DNA of 11,643 nucleotides, from assembly GCA_030550225.1 (NCBI GenBank), contig JAUQPV010000058.1:1-11643 (forward strand). Reading direction: 5' to 3'. The DNA comes from Acidobacteriota bacterium. Its GTDB lineage: Bacteria > Acidobacteriota > HRBIN11. Shown in pieces: positions 1 through 6,358 of this stretch. The notes beneath the pieces were generated by a model, which searched no databases, was not told where the DNA came from, and saw nothing but the letters and a program-made list of their open reading frames with translations. The translations under genes and the position numbers were made by a program. Each line of letters starts with the position of its first letter. Within the stretch, counting starts at the first letter, position 1.

Positions 1-1
1 C

Positions 2-994
2 GGTTTGAGTATCGCCCTGGCGATGTTTCTGCTGATGCTCGGGATCATCGCCGTCGGGGGTCAGAGTGGTGGGTTCTGGGCCCCCAAGGCGACGTACTAT
101 ACGGACCTCCCGGAGGCATCCGGCCTCTACGTCGGCTCCATCGTCATGATCGACGGCGTCGAGGTCGGCTCCGTCCGGCGGATCGACTTTAACCCGGAAG
201 GACCCGGCATCCGGGTCTACTATTGGATCAATGCCCGTTACCAGGACCGCATCCGTCAAGACAGCGTCGTCAGCGTGCGGAGCTTGGGCCTGCTGGGCGA
301 CCGCTACTTGTATATCCAGTCCGGCCATCCGAGCCAGCCGGTCATCCCACCCGGCCGTGCCATCCGGGCTGTCGCCGCGGCTGACTACGGGGAGCTGGCG
401 ACTCAGATCTCCGAACGCTTGGCCGACCTGAAAGTCACTCTGGACCGGGTCAATCAGGTAATGGACCAGATCACCCGGGCCGAAGGCGTCATCGGGGCCT
501 TGATTAACGACCCGGCCCTCAAGCAGGACGTGAAGACAACCGTCCACGCTTTGGCCGAAGGGAAGGGCTCCCTGGGCAAACTTATCCAGGACGATCGGCT
601 GTACCGGGAGCTCGTTCAACTCACGGAGCGGCTCCGGTCCCGGGACAGCATCGCTGGCCTGCTTCTTCAGGACCGAGAACAGGCTCGGCAGATGGCCGAG
701 ACCCTGGACCGACTCCATCGCATCGTGACGAGCTTAGAGCAGGGCCAGGGCTCGGCCGGCAAGCTCCTGACCGACGAGAAGCTGTATGCGGAACTCGCCC
801 AGGCCGTCCATCAGATGAATCGACTGCTGGACCCCCAACAGAATCCCGAGGGGACCCTTCAGCAGATCCTGCGGGACCCGAACCTCTACCGGGACCTCCA
901 GCAGACGGTCCGGGACGTCCGCCAACTGATCGCCGACATCCGGAAAGACCCCAAGAAGTACCTGGCCGTGAAGATCGCCCTGATCGCCTTCTAA
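2..994 (+). CDS. MlaD/MCE-family lipid-transport protein, 5' end missing
   Basis: The visible part (about 330 residues) opens with a hydrophobic membrane anchor (SIALAMFLLMLGIIAVGG). An MCE domain follows at about residues 33-110, with the typical phrases GLYVGSIVMIDGVEVGSV and VVSVRSLGLLGDRYLYI. Proteins of this family sit in the inner membrane, face the periplasm, and form rings that pass phospholipids or other lipids between membranes with an MlaE permease and MlaF ATPase. After the MCE domain comes a helical tail with at least three copies of a G-(S/T)-x-G-K-L-x-x-D-x-x-L-Y-x-E-L type unit at about residues 188-202, 249-263 and 283-297, and a weaker one near 163. A TTG at base 5 could act as a start, but the frame is open to the window edge and family members normally have a few residues before the anchor, so the true start is probably upstream. 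It ends in TAA. Partner genes mlaE and mlaF are not in view. The family call is firm; the lipid substrate is unknown. Confidence 0.88.
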   Translation, partial: GLSIALAMFLLMLGIIAVGGQSGGFWAPKATYYTDLPEASGLYVGSIVMIDGVEVGSVRRIDFNPEGPGIRVYYWINARYQDRIRQDSVVSVRSLGLLGDRYLYIQSGHPSQPVIPPGRAIRAVAAADYGELATQISERLADLKVTLDRVNQVMDQITRAEGVIGALINDPALKQDVKTTVHALAEGKGSLGKLIQDDRLYRELVQLTERLRSRDSIAGLLLQDREQARQMAETLDRLHRIVTSLEQGQGSAGKLLTDEKLYAELAQAVHQMNRLLDPQQNPEGTLQQILRDPNLYRDLQQTVRDVRQLIADIRKDPKKYLAVKIALIAF

Positions 995-1141
995 TGCTTC
1001 GCTTCCGTGGATTTGTAAGCATGGGCTGAGCCAGTCCTTAAAGTCCGGGGATGGAGATGCGTGGATAGGGGGAGACCCGCTTCAGCCGTATCTATGGACC
1101 CAACGAACCAAACGGCCGGGCCTTACGCTAACGCGGAACCT
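995..1141. other. convergent intergenic region, no clear feature
   Basis: This 147-base gap separates the MlaD gene (plus strand) from the KaiC-associated gene (minus strand), whose 3' ends face each other. A bidirectional terminator would be expected here. I saw no stem of more than a few base pairs followed by a T run on either strand, and no open frame with a ribosome binding site. Termination may be Rho-dependent, or the hairpin may be too imperfect to see by eye. Confidence 0.5.
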
Positions 1142-1534
1142 TCACGCTGAGGCTTCCCCGGCGGCCAGCTCCTTTTGGACCTCTTCGTAGGCCCACCGGG
1201 CTAAGGCCCCGGCGACGTGGGCTCGAAGTGTCTTGGCCTGTTTGAGTTCCTGGCTCAGCTTCGCCTGGACCCGTGCGGGGTCGGCCCGCCGAATGTTACG
1301 GACCGACGTCCGGGCGAGGCCCAGGAAGGCGGCGACCTCATCTTCGGTCTTGGCTGCCGCCTGGGTCAGGACGACGACGTAGGCGGCCGCCATCAAGCTT
1401 GGAAGCCACGTCAGATGGCGATACTCGACGAGCTTGCGAGGGCCGCCGAGGAGATCGAGGGCCTTCAAGAACACGCGGAGGGCCATCGTATCGACGTCGG
1501 TCTTCTGAATCACTTCCGGGCTCAGGACGGGCAT
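1142..1534 (-). CDS. small KaiC-associated probable regulatory protein (near-KaiC domain type)
   Basis: A predicted protein of 130 residues with no signal peptide. Its central part (about residues 14-86) is helical and includes LVEYRHLTWLPSLMAAAYVV, then TEDEVAAFLGLARTSVRNI. The latter reads like a helix-turn-helix with a recognition helix at about residues 72-84 (LARTSVRNIRRA). The C-terminal 45 residues are helical and charged. It lies 70 bases downstream of a KaiC-like ATPase gene on the same strand. I recall a TIGRFAM entry (TIGR03879, probable regulatory domain found next to KaiC-like proteins of archaea and thermophilic bacteria) that fits this sequence and context; that is memory, not a search. 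The frame stays open back to base 1930, but the ATG at 1534 is preferred because GGAGG sits 6 bases before it and everything upstream overlaps the ATPase gene. Biochemical function is unknown; DNA binding as the output of the KaiC-like protein is inference. Confidence 0.78.
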   Translation of the reverse strand: MPVLSPEVIQKTDVDTMALRVFLKALDLLGGPRKLVEYRHLTWLPSLMAAAYVVVLTQAAAKTEDEVAAFLGLARTSVRNIRRADPARVQAKLSQELKQAKTLRAHVAGALARWAYEEVQKELAAGEASA

Positions 1535-1540
1535 GGCCGA

Positions 1541-1545
1541 CCTCC
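1541..1545 (-). promoter_or_regulatory. ribosome binding site fixing the start of the KaiC-associated gene
   Basis: On the minus strand GGAGG lies 6 bases before the ATG at 1534. This supports the 130-residue form over the 262-residue open frame that runs back into the KaiC-like gene. Confidence 0.75.
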
Positions 1546-1604
1546 AGGTCGTGCACATACATGTAAGATAGGATAGCAGGATAAGGGCTTCCGGAGAGTT
1601 TCCA

Positions 1605-2576
1605 TCATTCATCGGAGCCGGTCGATTCCGAAGCGACGCCGGCCCGACGACGCCGGGCCATCTCTTGGAGCGATTCCCGGACGACGACGAGGCCGCTTTC
1701 CGTGATCTCCATGCGTCGAGTCGCCGTGTCGTGCCCGCACATCCGACAGCCGTCGATCCGAATGAGCCGGACGACCTCGCCCAAGGGGACCTCATAAAGC
1801 CGCTCGTCATACGCTGACAGGACGGTCTTCTTGGCCAGGACGATGGAACAGTCGACGATATGAGAGACGGCATACCCGCCGGCCGCCTCAGCCGACAGCT
1901 CTTCGTGGCCGCTCCGTTTTTGGGACACAAAGATGGCCGTCTGGTACCACTTCTTCATGAAGTTGTACAGTCGCCGGACGACCGTCCGGGCGAGCATCTC
2001 CTTGGCTTCGTAAAGGCCCGTGACCGAGTCGATGACCGTATTCTTGGCCTTATACGTCCTGATGGCGTAAGCCAGGGTATTCAAAAGCGTCGGCAGGTCG
2101 TCTCGCAGGACGCCATGAGTCGCCGCATCGACGATGATGATCCGGTCCTCGACGTCCTCGTAACGGATTCCCAGGGCCTTGGCCCGTTCCCGCAGGGAGG
2201 CGGCCAGGAAGGGTGCAGGTGCCTCGACAGTCACGAAGACCGTCGGATTCCCTATGAGGGCCTGCTGGAGGGCAAATTGCTCAGCCATCAGGCTCTTGCC
2301 CGTATCGGAGACGCCCGTCAGGTGAATGACGGCATACTGGGGAAATCCCTTGAGGGGCACTCGACGGGGACGGTCCCGTTCGTCTAAGACCGTCATAAAG
2401 AACAGGTCGTCCAGGCCTGGGACCCCCGTCGGCGTCCCCTCCAGCTTGGGTGCCCGGCGGCTGACTTCTCGAAGGACCTCGACGGACTCCCGCAGGGGCT
2501 CTCGGGCCGTCTCTTTCTCCTCGGCCGAGAATTCAGCACTGTCGTCGGCTTCCCAAGGCGAGAGCGGACGCACCAT
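1605..2576 (-). CDS. KaiC-like RecA-superfamily ATPase (AF_0795-like)
   Basis: A 323-residue single-domain KaiC/RecA-type ATPase, probably cytoplasmic. After an acidic N-terminal stretch (1-40), GVPGLDDLFF (51-60) is the usual KaiC-family entry motif. Walker A is GVSDTGKS (88-95), FVTVEAP (114-120) carries the acidic residue after the next strand, and Walker B is TVIDS (180-184). FVSQKRSG (216-223) follows. Near the C-terminus CRMCGHD (277-283) gives a CxxC-x-H group that could bind metal or be redox active. Having one ATPase domain separates it from cyanobacterial KaiC, which has two. The S-D-T loop of Walker A and the neighbouring small protein fit the family I know as the thermophile/archaeal AF_0795 type. 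AGGAGG lies 6 bases before the ATG. It lies 105 bases after the coiled-coil gene and 70 before its partner. Circadian function should not be assumed; signalling or regulation is inferred. Confidence 0.85.
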   Translation of the reverse strand: MVRPLSPWEADDSAEFSAEEKETAREPLRESVEVLREVSRRAPKLEGTPTGVPGLDDLFFMTVLDERDRPRRVPLKGFPQYAVIHLTGVSDTGKSLMAEQFALQQALIGNPTVFVTVEAPAPFLAASLRERAKALGIRYEDVEDRIIIVDAATHGVLRDDLPTLLNTLAYAIRTYKAKNTVIDSVTGLYEAKEMLARTVVRRLYNFMKKWYQTAIFVSQKRSGHEELSAEAAGGYAVSHIVDCSIVLAKKTVLSAYDERLYEVPLGEVVRLIRIDGCRMCGHDTATRRMEITESGLVVVRESLQEMARRRRAGVASESTGSDE

Positions 2577-2582
2577 AGCTGG

Positions 2583-2588
2583 CCTCCT
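2583..2588 (-). promoter_or_regulatory. ribosome binding site of the KaiC-like gene
   Basis: AGGAGG on the minus strand, 6 bases before the ATG at 2576. It almost touches the inverted repeat at 2589-2602, so a hairpin or a bound protein there could affect translation. Confidence 0.75.
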
Positions 2589-2602
2589 CTTGGGACCCCA
2601 AG
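2589..2602. repeat. 14-base perfect dyad just upstream of the KaiC-like gene
   Basis: CTTGGG-AC-CCCAAG is a perfect 6+6 inverted repeat with a 2-base centre. It directly abuts the Shine-Dalgarno site of the KaiC-like gene. The position suits an operator or a translational control element. The centre is too short for a good RNA hairpin loop, which favours a protein-binding dyad if it is functional. It could also be chance. Confidence 0.35.
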
Positions 2603-2681
2603 GGGTGACGACGGTAAGCCCGCTTCGGGAAGGGACCTGCCCCGTCCCCGATCTCAGGACTCTGGCCTCCAGACCGAAGCG

Positions 2682-3197
2682 TCAGTGCGGCTCTCCGGAT
2701 GGAGCCGTCGACTTCTCCCGGAGGCTCTGGATTTCTTTCTCCAAGGCTTGGATGCGGGCCTCGACTTCTCGTTTCCGCTGGACCAGGGTCCCAAAGTCGG
2801 TCGCCCGGTACAGGGCCATCGAGGGGTTGATTTGAGTCTCGAGGGCCGCCAGCTCGGCCCGGAGCTTCTGAATTTCAGCCCGCTTCTTTTCGATTTCCTT
2901 ATCGACGTCCGACGGTACGGCAGGTTTTTCGGCCGGCCGTTCGGACGGCGGCGTCGGGGCCGCTTGAACAGGTGCCGCTGGAGCCGAGGGCACCCCCACG
3001 GTCGAGAGGAGAGCCTTTTCCCGGACCCGCTCCAGGTCCTGCGCCGTGTATGAACGGACCTTCGCCGCCTGATACTGCTTCTGACGTTCCTTTTCCTGAC
3101 GGGCCGCCTCGGCCAGGCTTTGGGCCGAGCCGACCGCAGGGCCGATGAGCGTAAGGGCCAAGCCCAGGACGACCCACCGGACAGGCATAACCTTCAT
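2682..3197 (-). CDS. secreted coiled-coil protein of unknown function
   Basis: A 171-residue protein I cannot assign to a named function. It starts with a signal peptide (residues 1-25: MKVMPVRWVVLGLALTLIG then a cut near GSAQS), so it is probably periplasmic. Next comes a charged, Gln-rich helix (SLAEAARQEKERQKQYQAAK), a short motif VRSYTAQDLERV (about 48-59), and a Pro/Ala-rich linker (70-97). A clear heptad coiled coil fills about 100-163 (EIEKKRAEIQKLRAELAALE, later VEARIQALEKEIQSLREK). Small proteins with a SLAE-type start and a Y-T-x-x-D-L motif are common in Acidobacteriota, as far as I recall. The ATG at 3197 has AAGGAGG 5 bases upstream, an unusually complete Shine-Dalgarno site. It lies 72 bases after the UvrA paralogue. 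Role unknown; an envelope scaffold is a guess. Confidence 0.75.
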   Translation of the reverse strand: MKVMPVRWVVLGLALTLIGPAVGSAQSLAEAARQEKERQKQYQAAKVRSYTAQDLERVREKALLSTVGVPSAPAAPVQAAPTPPSERPAEKPAVPSDVDKEIEKKRAEIQKLRAELAALETQINPSMALYRATDFGTLVQRKREVEARIQALEKEIQSLREKSTAPSGEPH

Positions 3198-3202
3198 GGC
3201 GA

Positions 3203-3209
3203 CCTCCTT
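3203..3209 (-). promoter_or_regulatory. strong ribosome binding site of the coiled-coil gene
   Basis: AAGGAGG on the minus strand, 5 bases before the ATG at 3197. It is the most complete anti-Shine-Dalgarno match in the window and suggests efficient translation of this small secreted protein. Confidence 0.75.
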
Positions 3210-3269
3210 CCGGAGCTAAATCCCTTTCGACCCCGCTTCCATATTAATCCTCCAGAGGCAAAGAAGCAC

Positions 3270-6167
3270 TTAGCGGACGATGGTCTGCAGGAAGCGAAGG
3301 GTATGAGACCCGCCGGGGTCTCGGGCCAGGAGGTCAGGCAGGGGGCCCTCGGCGACGATGCGACCGCCCTCGCGACCGCCTTCCGGACCGAGGTCGATGA
3401 CGTAGTCGGCGTTCAGGATGACCTCGGGGTGGTGCTCGACGACGACGACCGTATGGCCGAGTTCCAGAAGGTATTCGATCGTATCCAGCAGGGGTGGCAG
3501 GTCCTCGCCGTGGAGGCCGATGGTCGGCTCGTCCAGGAGGAAAACGGTCGGTCCATCGACAGCGTGTCGTTCTGTCGAACGGGCCAACATACGGGCCAGT
3601 TTCAGCCGCTGGGCCTCTCCACCCGAGAGGGTCGCCAGGTCCTGACCCAGGCGGAGGTAGCCGAGGCCGATGCGGTTCAATGTCGTGCAGGTGTGGATGA
3701 GCCGCCGGAGGCCGGGCACGTCCTGGAAAGCCTCCCGCGCCTCGGCCGCTGTCCATTCCAGGATATCGGCGATGTGAACGCTGTTCCAGCGGACTTCTAA
3801 GGCCTCGGGCCGGAGACGAGTCCCACGGCAGGTCTCGCAGGTAAGCCAGAGGTCCGATAAAAAGAGGAGCTCGACCTTGCGGCGACCGAAGCCTCGGCAG
3901 GTCGGGCATCGACCCCGGGGGCTATTCCAAGAAAAGTCGCCGGCCGTCAGGCCTCGGGCCCGGGCCTCGGGGAGGCGGGCCCACCACTGGCGGAGCTCGG
4001 TCAGGCCGCCCATATAGCTCAGGACGTTCGCCCGCGGGTTGCGGCTCGGCGGGTTCGGGTCGACCAAGACGACGTGGTGGATGGCATCTGAGACGGAGAC
4101 GGCGCCCCATGTCCGGAGGTCCCGGGGGAGGGGTTTCCCCAAGTATCGGCGGAGGGCCGGGTACAAGACGTCCTGAAGGAGGGAGCTCTTGCCCGAGCCG
4201 GACACGCCGGTGATGACCGTCAGGGAGCGAGTCGGGACCCGGACGCGGATGTGGGCCAGGTTGTGGGCATGGGCGTCTTCGACGACGATCCAGCCCTGAG
4301 GCGTCCGGTAGGGTCGGGTCCGGGTCAGGCGGAGGCGGTACCGGCGGAGGAAGCGGGCCGTCGCCGTCGAGACAGCTGGCTCGAGGAGACCCGCCGGCGG
4401 ACCTTCGTAAACGAGGCGGCCCCCCTGATGGCCAGCCCCAGGCCCGAGCTCGAGGACGTGATCGGCCGCCAGGATGATATCGGGGTCGTGCTCGACGGCG
4501 ATGACGGTGTTCCCCTGGTCCCGCAGGTGGCGCATGATCTCGATGAGCCGCTGGGTATCCCGCGGATGGAGGCCCGCCGAGGGTTCGTCCAGGATGAAGA
4601 GAGTATCCGACAGGGCCGTCCCCAAGGCGATGGCCATCTGGATGCGTTGGGCCTCGCCGCCGCTGAGCGTGCCGGCTTGGCGGTCCAGGGTCAGGTAGCC
4701 GAGGCCGACCTGGACGAGGTAGCTCAGGCGACGTTCGAGCTCCTCGTAGACCCGGCTCAGGGCCTGCCGTTCTGCAGGGCTCATCTCCAGACTTCTCAGC
4801 CAGGCCAAGATGTCTCCGACGGGCCGTCGGACGACGTCGGTGATGGCTACCTCGCCGATGCGGGCCCATCGGGCCTCCGGTCGCAGGCGGCTTCCCTCGC
4901 AGGCGGTGCAGGGCCGATACGTGCGATAGCGGGCGATGAAGATGCGGACGCCCCGTTTGTAACGTTTTTCCTGAAGCTTTTCGAAGAAGCCTCGGATGCC
5001 GAAAAAGTAGTCGGTCCCCTCCATGATGGCCTGCCGGACGGACTCGGGGAGGTCCTTCCAGGGCGTATGCAGGTCCCAGCCATAGCGTTCAGCCGCTCGG
5101 AAGAGATAGCGATAGAGGAACCGCAGGCCCGGCGTGTTCCAGGGCTGGATCGGATGCGCCTTCAGGGGTCGGTCCGGGTCCGGGATGATCTTCGTCCAGT
5201 CAAGGTCGGCGACGTCACCGAAGCCCTGGCAAGCCGGACAGGCGCCCTCGGGTCGGTTGAACGAGAAGAGGCCAGGCTCCAGGGGCGGGAACGTCCGGCC
5301 GCAGGAGGCGCACTCGAGCTGTTGGGAGAAAACGTGAAGTTCACCATCGGGCGTGACGATCCCCATCCGACCCCGACCCTTACCGAAGGCCAGGTCCAGG
5401 AGGTCGATCCACTCGTCCCGCCGTTCGGGTTGAGGCCGTCGGCGGCCGAGCCAGAGCCACTGGACGGCTTGGGCCGTCCACTGCTCCGGTGTCATTTGGT
5501 CGAGGGCGACCCGCTCGCCTTGCCACCAAACGTCCAGGAAGCCCTCCCGACGGAGCTGGCGGATTTGCTGGACGGGCTGGTCCCGGTCGACGTCCACGGG
5601 GGCGAGGACGGCGACGCTGGGACTGTCCGGTATCCGGAGGAGCCACTGCCAGACGGACTGGGGCGTATCGACCGTGACCGGCCGCCCGCAGTCGGGGCAC
5701 ACGTAGTGGGCCAGCCGGGCGAACAGGACTCGCAGGTAGTCGTAGGCCTCCGTGACGGTCCCGACGGTCGACCGGGGATTCCGGGCGTAAGCGTGCTGAC
5801 GGATGGCGATGGCCGGCAGGATCCCCCGGACCTCGTCGACGTCCGGCTTTTGGAGCCGCTGGAGGAACTGACGGGCGTAGGTCGACATCGACTCGACGTA
5901 CCGCCGCTGGCCCTCGGCAAAGAGCGTGTCCACGACCAGGGACGACTTGCCGGAGCCGCTCACGCCGGTCACGACCGTCAGGGACCCAAGGGGAATGCGA
6001 ACGTGCAGGTTCTTGAGGTTGTGCGTCCGGACGCCGATCAACTCGATGGGCGGACGGACGACGGCCGGACGCTCCGGGGCGACCCAGGCCGGGACGACCT
6101 CCGAAAGGGCGACCCCATCTGGGTCGCCAGGCATCGTCGGGGGATCCTTCGGCTTCGTCGGCTCCAT
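3270..6167 (-). CDS. UvrA-family protein (excinuclease subunit A paralogue)
   Basis: 965 residues, close to normal UvrA length, with two ABC ATPase halves. Half one has Walker A GVSGSGKSS (68-76), CPDC at 157-160, a UvrB-contact-like region about 155-280, a zinc module C286/C289-C310/C313, CTAC (420-423), signature LSGGEAQR (501-508) and Walker B LFILDEPS (523-530). Half two has Walker A GVSGSGKSS (654-662), the DNA-binding zinc module C754/C757-C777/C780, signature LSGGEAQR (847-854) and Walker B FLLDEP (876-881). UvrA senses DNA damage and loads UvrB. Several conserved stretches depart from housekeeping UvrA: IALGTALSDTLFILDEPSAG in half one, and DPNPPSRNPRANVLSYMG where standard UvrA has D-Q-S-P-I-G-R-T-P-R-S-N. 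This suggests a second, specialised copy, so I give no gene symbol. The start is uncertain: neither the ATG at 6167 nor the Met at residue 12 has a good Shine-Dalgarno site. Confidence 0.9.
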   Translation of the reverse strand: MEPTKPKDPPTMPGDPDGVALSEVVPAWVAPERPAVVRPPIELIGVRTHNLKNLHVRIPLGSLTVVTGVSGSGKSSLVVDTLFAEGQRRYVESMSTYARQFLQRLQKPDVDEVRGILPAIAIRQHAYARNPRSTVGTVTEAYDYLRVLFARLAHYVCPDCGRPVTVDTPQSVWQWLLRIPDSPSVAVLAPVDVDRDQPVQQIRQLRREGFLDVWWQGERVALDQMTPEQWTAQAVQWLWLGRRRPQPERRDEWIDLLDLAFGKGRGRMGIVTPDGELHVFSQQLECASCGRTFPPLEPGLFSFNRPEGACPACQGFGDVADLDWTKIIPDPDRPLKAHPIQPWNTPGLRFLYRYLFRAAERYGWDLHTPWKDLPESVRQAIMEGTDYFFGIRGFFEKLQEKRYKRGVRIFIARYRTYRPCTACEGSRLRPEARWARIGEVAITDVVRRPVGDILAWLRSLEMSPAERQALSRVYEELERRLSYLVQVGLGYLTLDRQAGTLSGGEAQRIQMAIALGTALSDTLFILDEPSAGLHPRDTQRLIEIMRHLRDQGNTVIAVEHDPDIILAADHVLELGPGAGHQGGRLVYEGPPAGLLEPAVSTATARFLRRYRLRLTRTRPYRTPQGWIVVEDAHAHNLAHIRVRVPTRSLTVITGVSGSGKSSLLQDVLYPALRRYLGKPLPRDLRTWGAVSVSDAIHHVVLVDPNPPSRNPRANVLSYMGGLTELRQWWARLPEARARGLTAGDFSWNSPRGRCPTCRGFGRRKVELLFLSDLWLTCETCRGTRLRPEALEVRWNSVHIADILEWTAAEAREAFQDVPGLRRLIHTCTTLNRIGLGYLRLGQDLATLSGGEAQRLKLARMLARSTERHAVDGPTVFLLDEPTIGLHGEDLPPLLDTIEYLLELGHTVVVVEHHPEVILNADYVIDLGPEGGREGGRIVAEGPLPDLLARDPGGSHTLRFLQTIVR

Positions 6168-6206
6168 CGTCGAGTCTTACCCCTGTCACGGTCCTATCGT
6201 CCTTAA

Positions 6207-6214
6207 AGTATAAT
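6207..6214. promoter_or_regulatory. overlapping -10-like boxes (TATAAT on plus, TATACT on minus)
   Basis: TATAAT reads on the plus strand at 6209-6214, and TATACT reads on the minus strand at 6212-6207, about 40 bases before the UvrA-paralogue start. Neither has a good -35 box at 16-18 bases. The minus-strand box is well placed to serve the UvrA paralogue, so it is offered as its possible promoter. Confidence 0.3.
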
Positions 6215-6236
6215 GTCGGTATCGGGGGCTGAAGGG

Positions 6237-6285
6237 GCAAAGAGCAAGGGCACATACTCTATGCCCTTTGCTCTCTGCTCTTTGC
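6237..6285. repeat. imperfect inverted repeat built of gctctttgc/gccctttgc words
   Basis: GCAAAGAGC (6237-6245) pairs perfectly with GCTCTTTGC (6277-6285). Inside it AGGGCA (6247-6252) pairs with TGCCCT (6262-6267), leaving a loop of about nine bases. The right arm also holds a tandem near-copy (CCCTTTGCTCT then CTGCTCTTTGC), so the left arm can pair in two registers. It lies between two divergent genes, so it terminates neither. It could be a regulator-binding site, a structured leader or a small dispersed repeat element. Confidence 0.55.
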
Positions 6286-6303
6286 TTTATACCCGTTGAC
6301 CGT

Positions 6304-6332
6304 TTGAACCGCCCCGGTGAAGGGGGTATGCT
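6304..6332 (+). promoter_or_regulatory. candidate sigma-70-type promoter of the barrel-kinase-regulator operon
   Basis: TTGAAC (6304-6309) and TATGCT (6327-6332) are separated by exactly 17 bases, each matching four of six consensus positions. Transcription would begin near base 6339, giving a leader of about 20 bases to the ATG at 6359. If this promoter is used, the alternative GTG at 6347 would have its Shine-Dalgarno site at or before the transcript start, which favours the ATG. Confidence 0.4.
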
Positions 6333-6358
6333 AAGGGGAACACGCCGTGAGGGGTCTT

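Larger units (their letters stand above)
6168..6358. other. divergent intergenic region between UvrA paralogue and barrel operon
   Basis: This 191-base AT-richer gap holds the start regions of two divergent transcription units. It contains a hairpin of repeated words (6237-6285), a candidate promoter for each direction and no convincing gene. A search by eye for a sigma-54 -24/-12 element (GG and GC twelve bases apart in the right context) found none on either strand. Confidence 0.7.

Noticed and set aside
1535..1930. N-terminal extension of the KaiC-associated gene to 262 residues
   Set aside because: The extension overlaps the KaiC-like gene in another frame, reads as low-complexity sequence, and is not needed because GGAGG precedes the ATG at 1534.
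1605..2576. circadian clock gene kaiC
   Set aside because: Only one ATPase domain is present and no kaiA or kaiB is nearby, so a clock role is not supported.
4251..6206. 651-codon open frame on the plus strand opposite the UvrA paralogue
   Set aside because: It is antisense to a gene with complete ABC and zinc motifs. Its own translation has no recognisable domain; it stays open because of GC-rich codon bias.
6237..6285. Rho-independent terminator
   Set aside because: Both flanking genes are transcribed away from the hairpin, and no uninterrupted T run follows the stem.
6168..6358. sigma-54 promoter controlled by the NtrC-type regulator
   Set aside because: No GG and GC pair with the required spacing in a -24/-12 context was found on either strand, so self-control through sigma-54 is not supported here.
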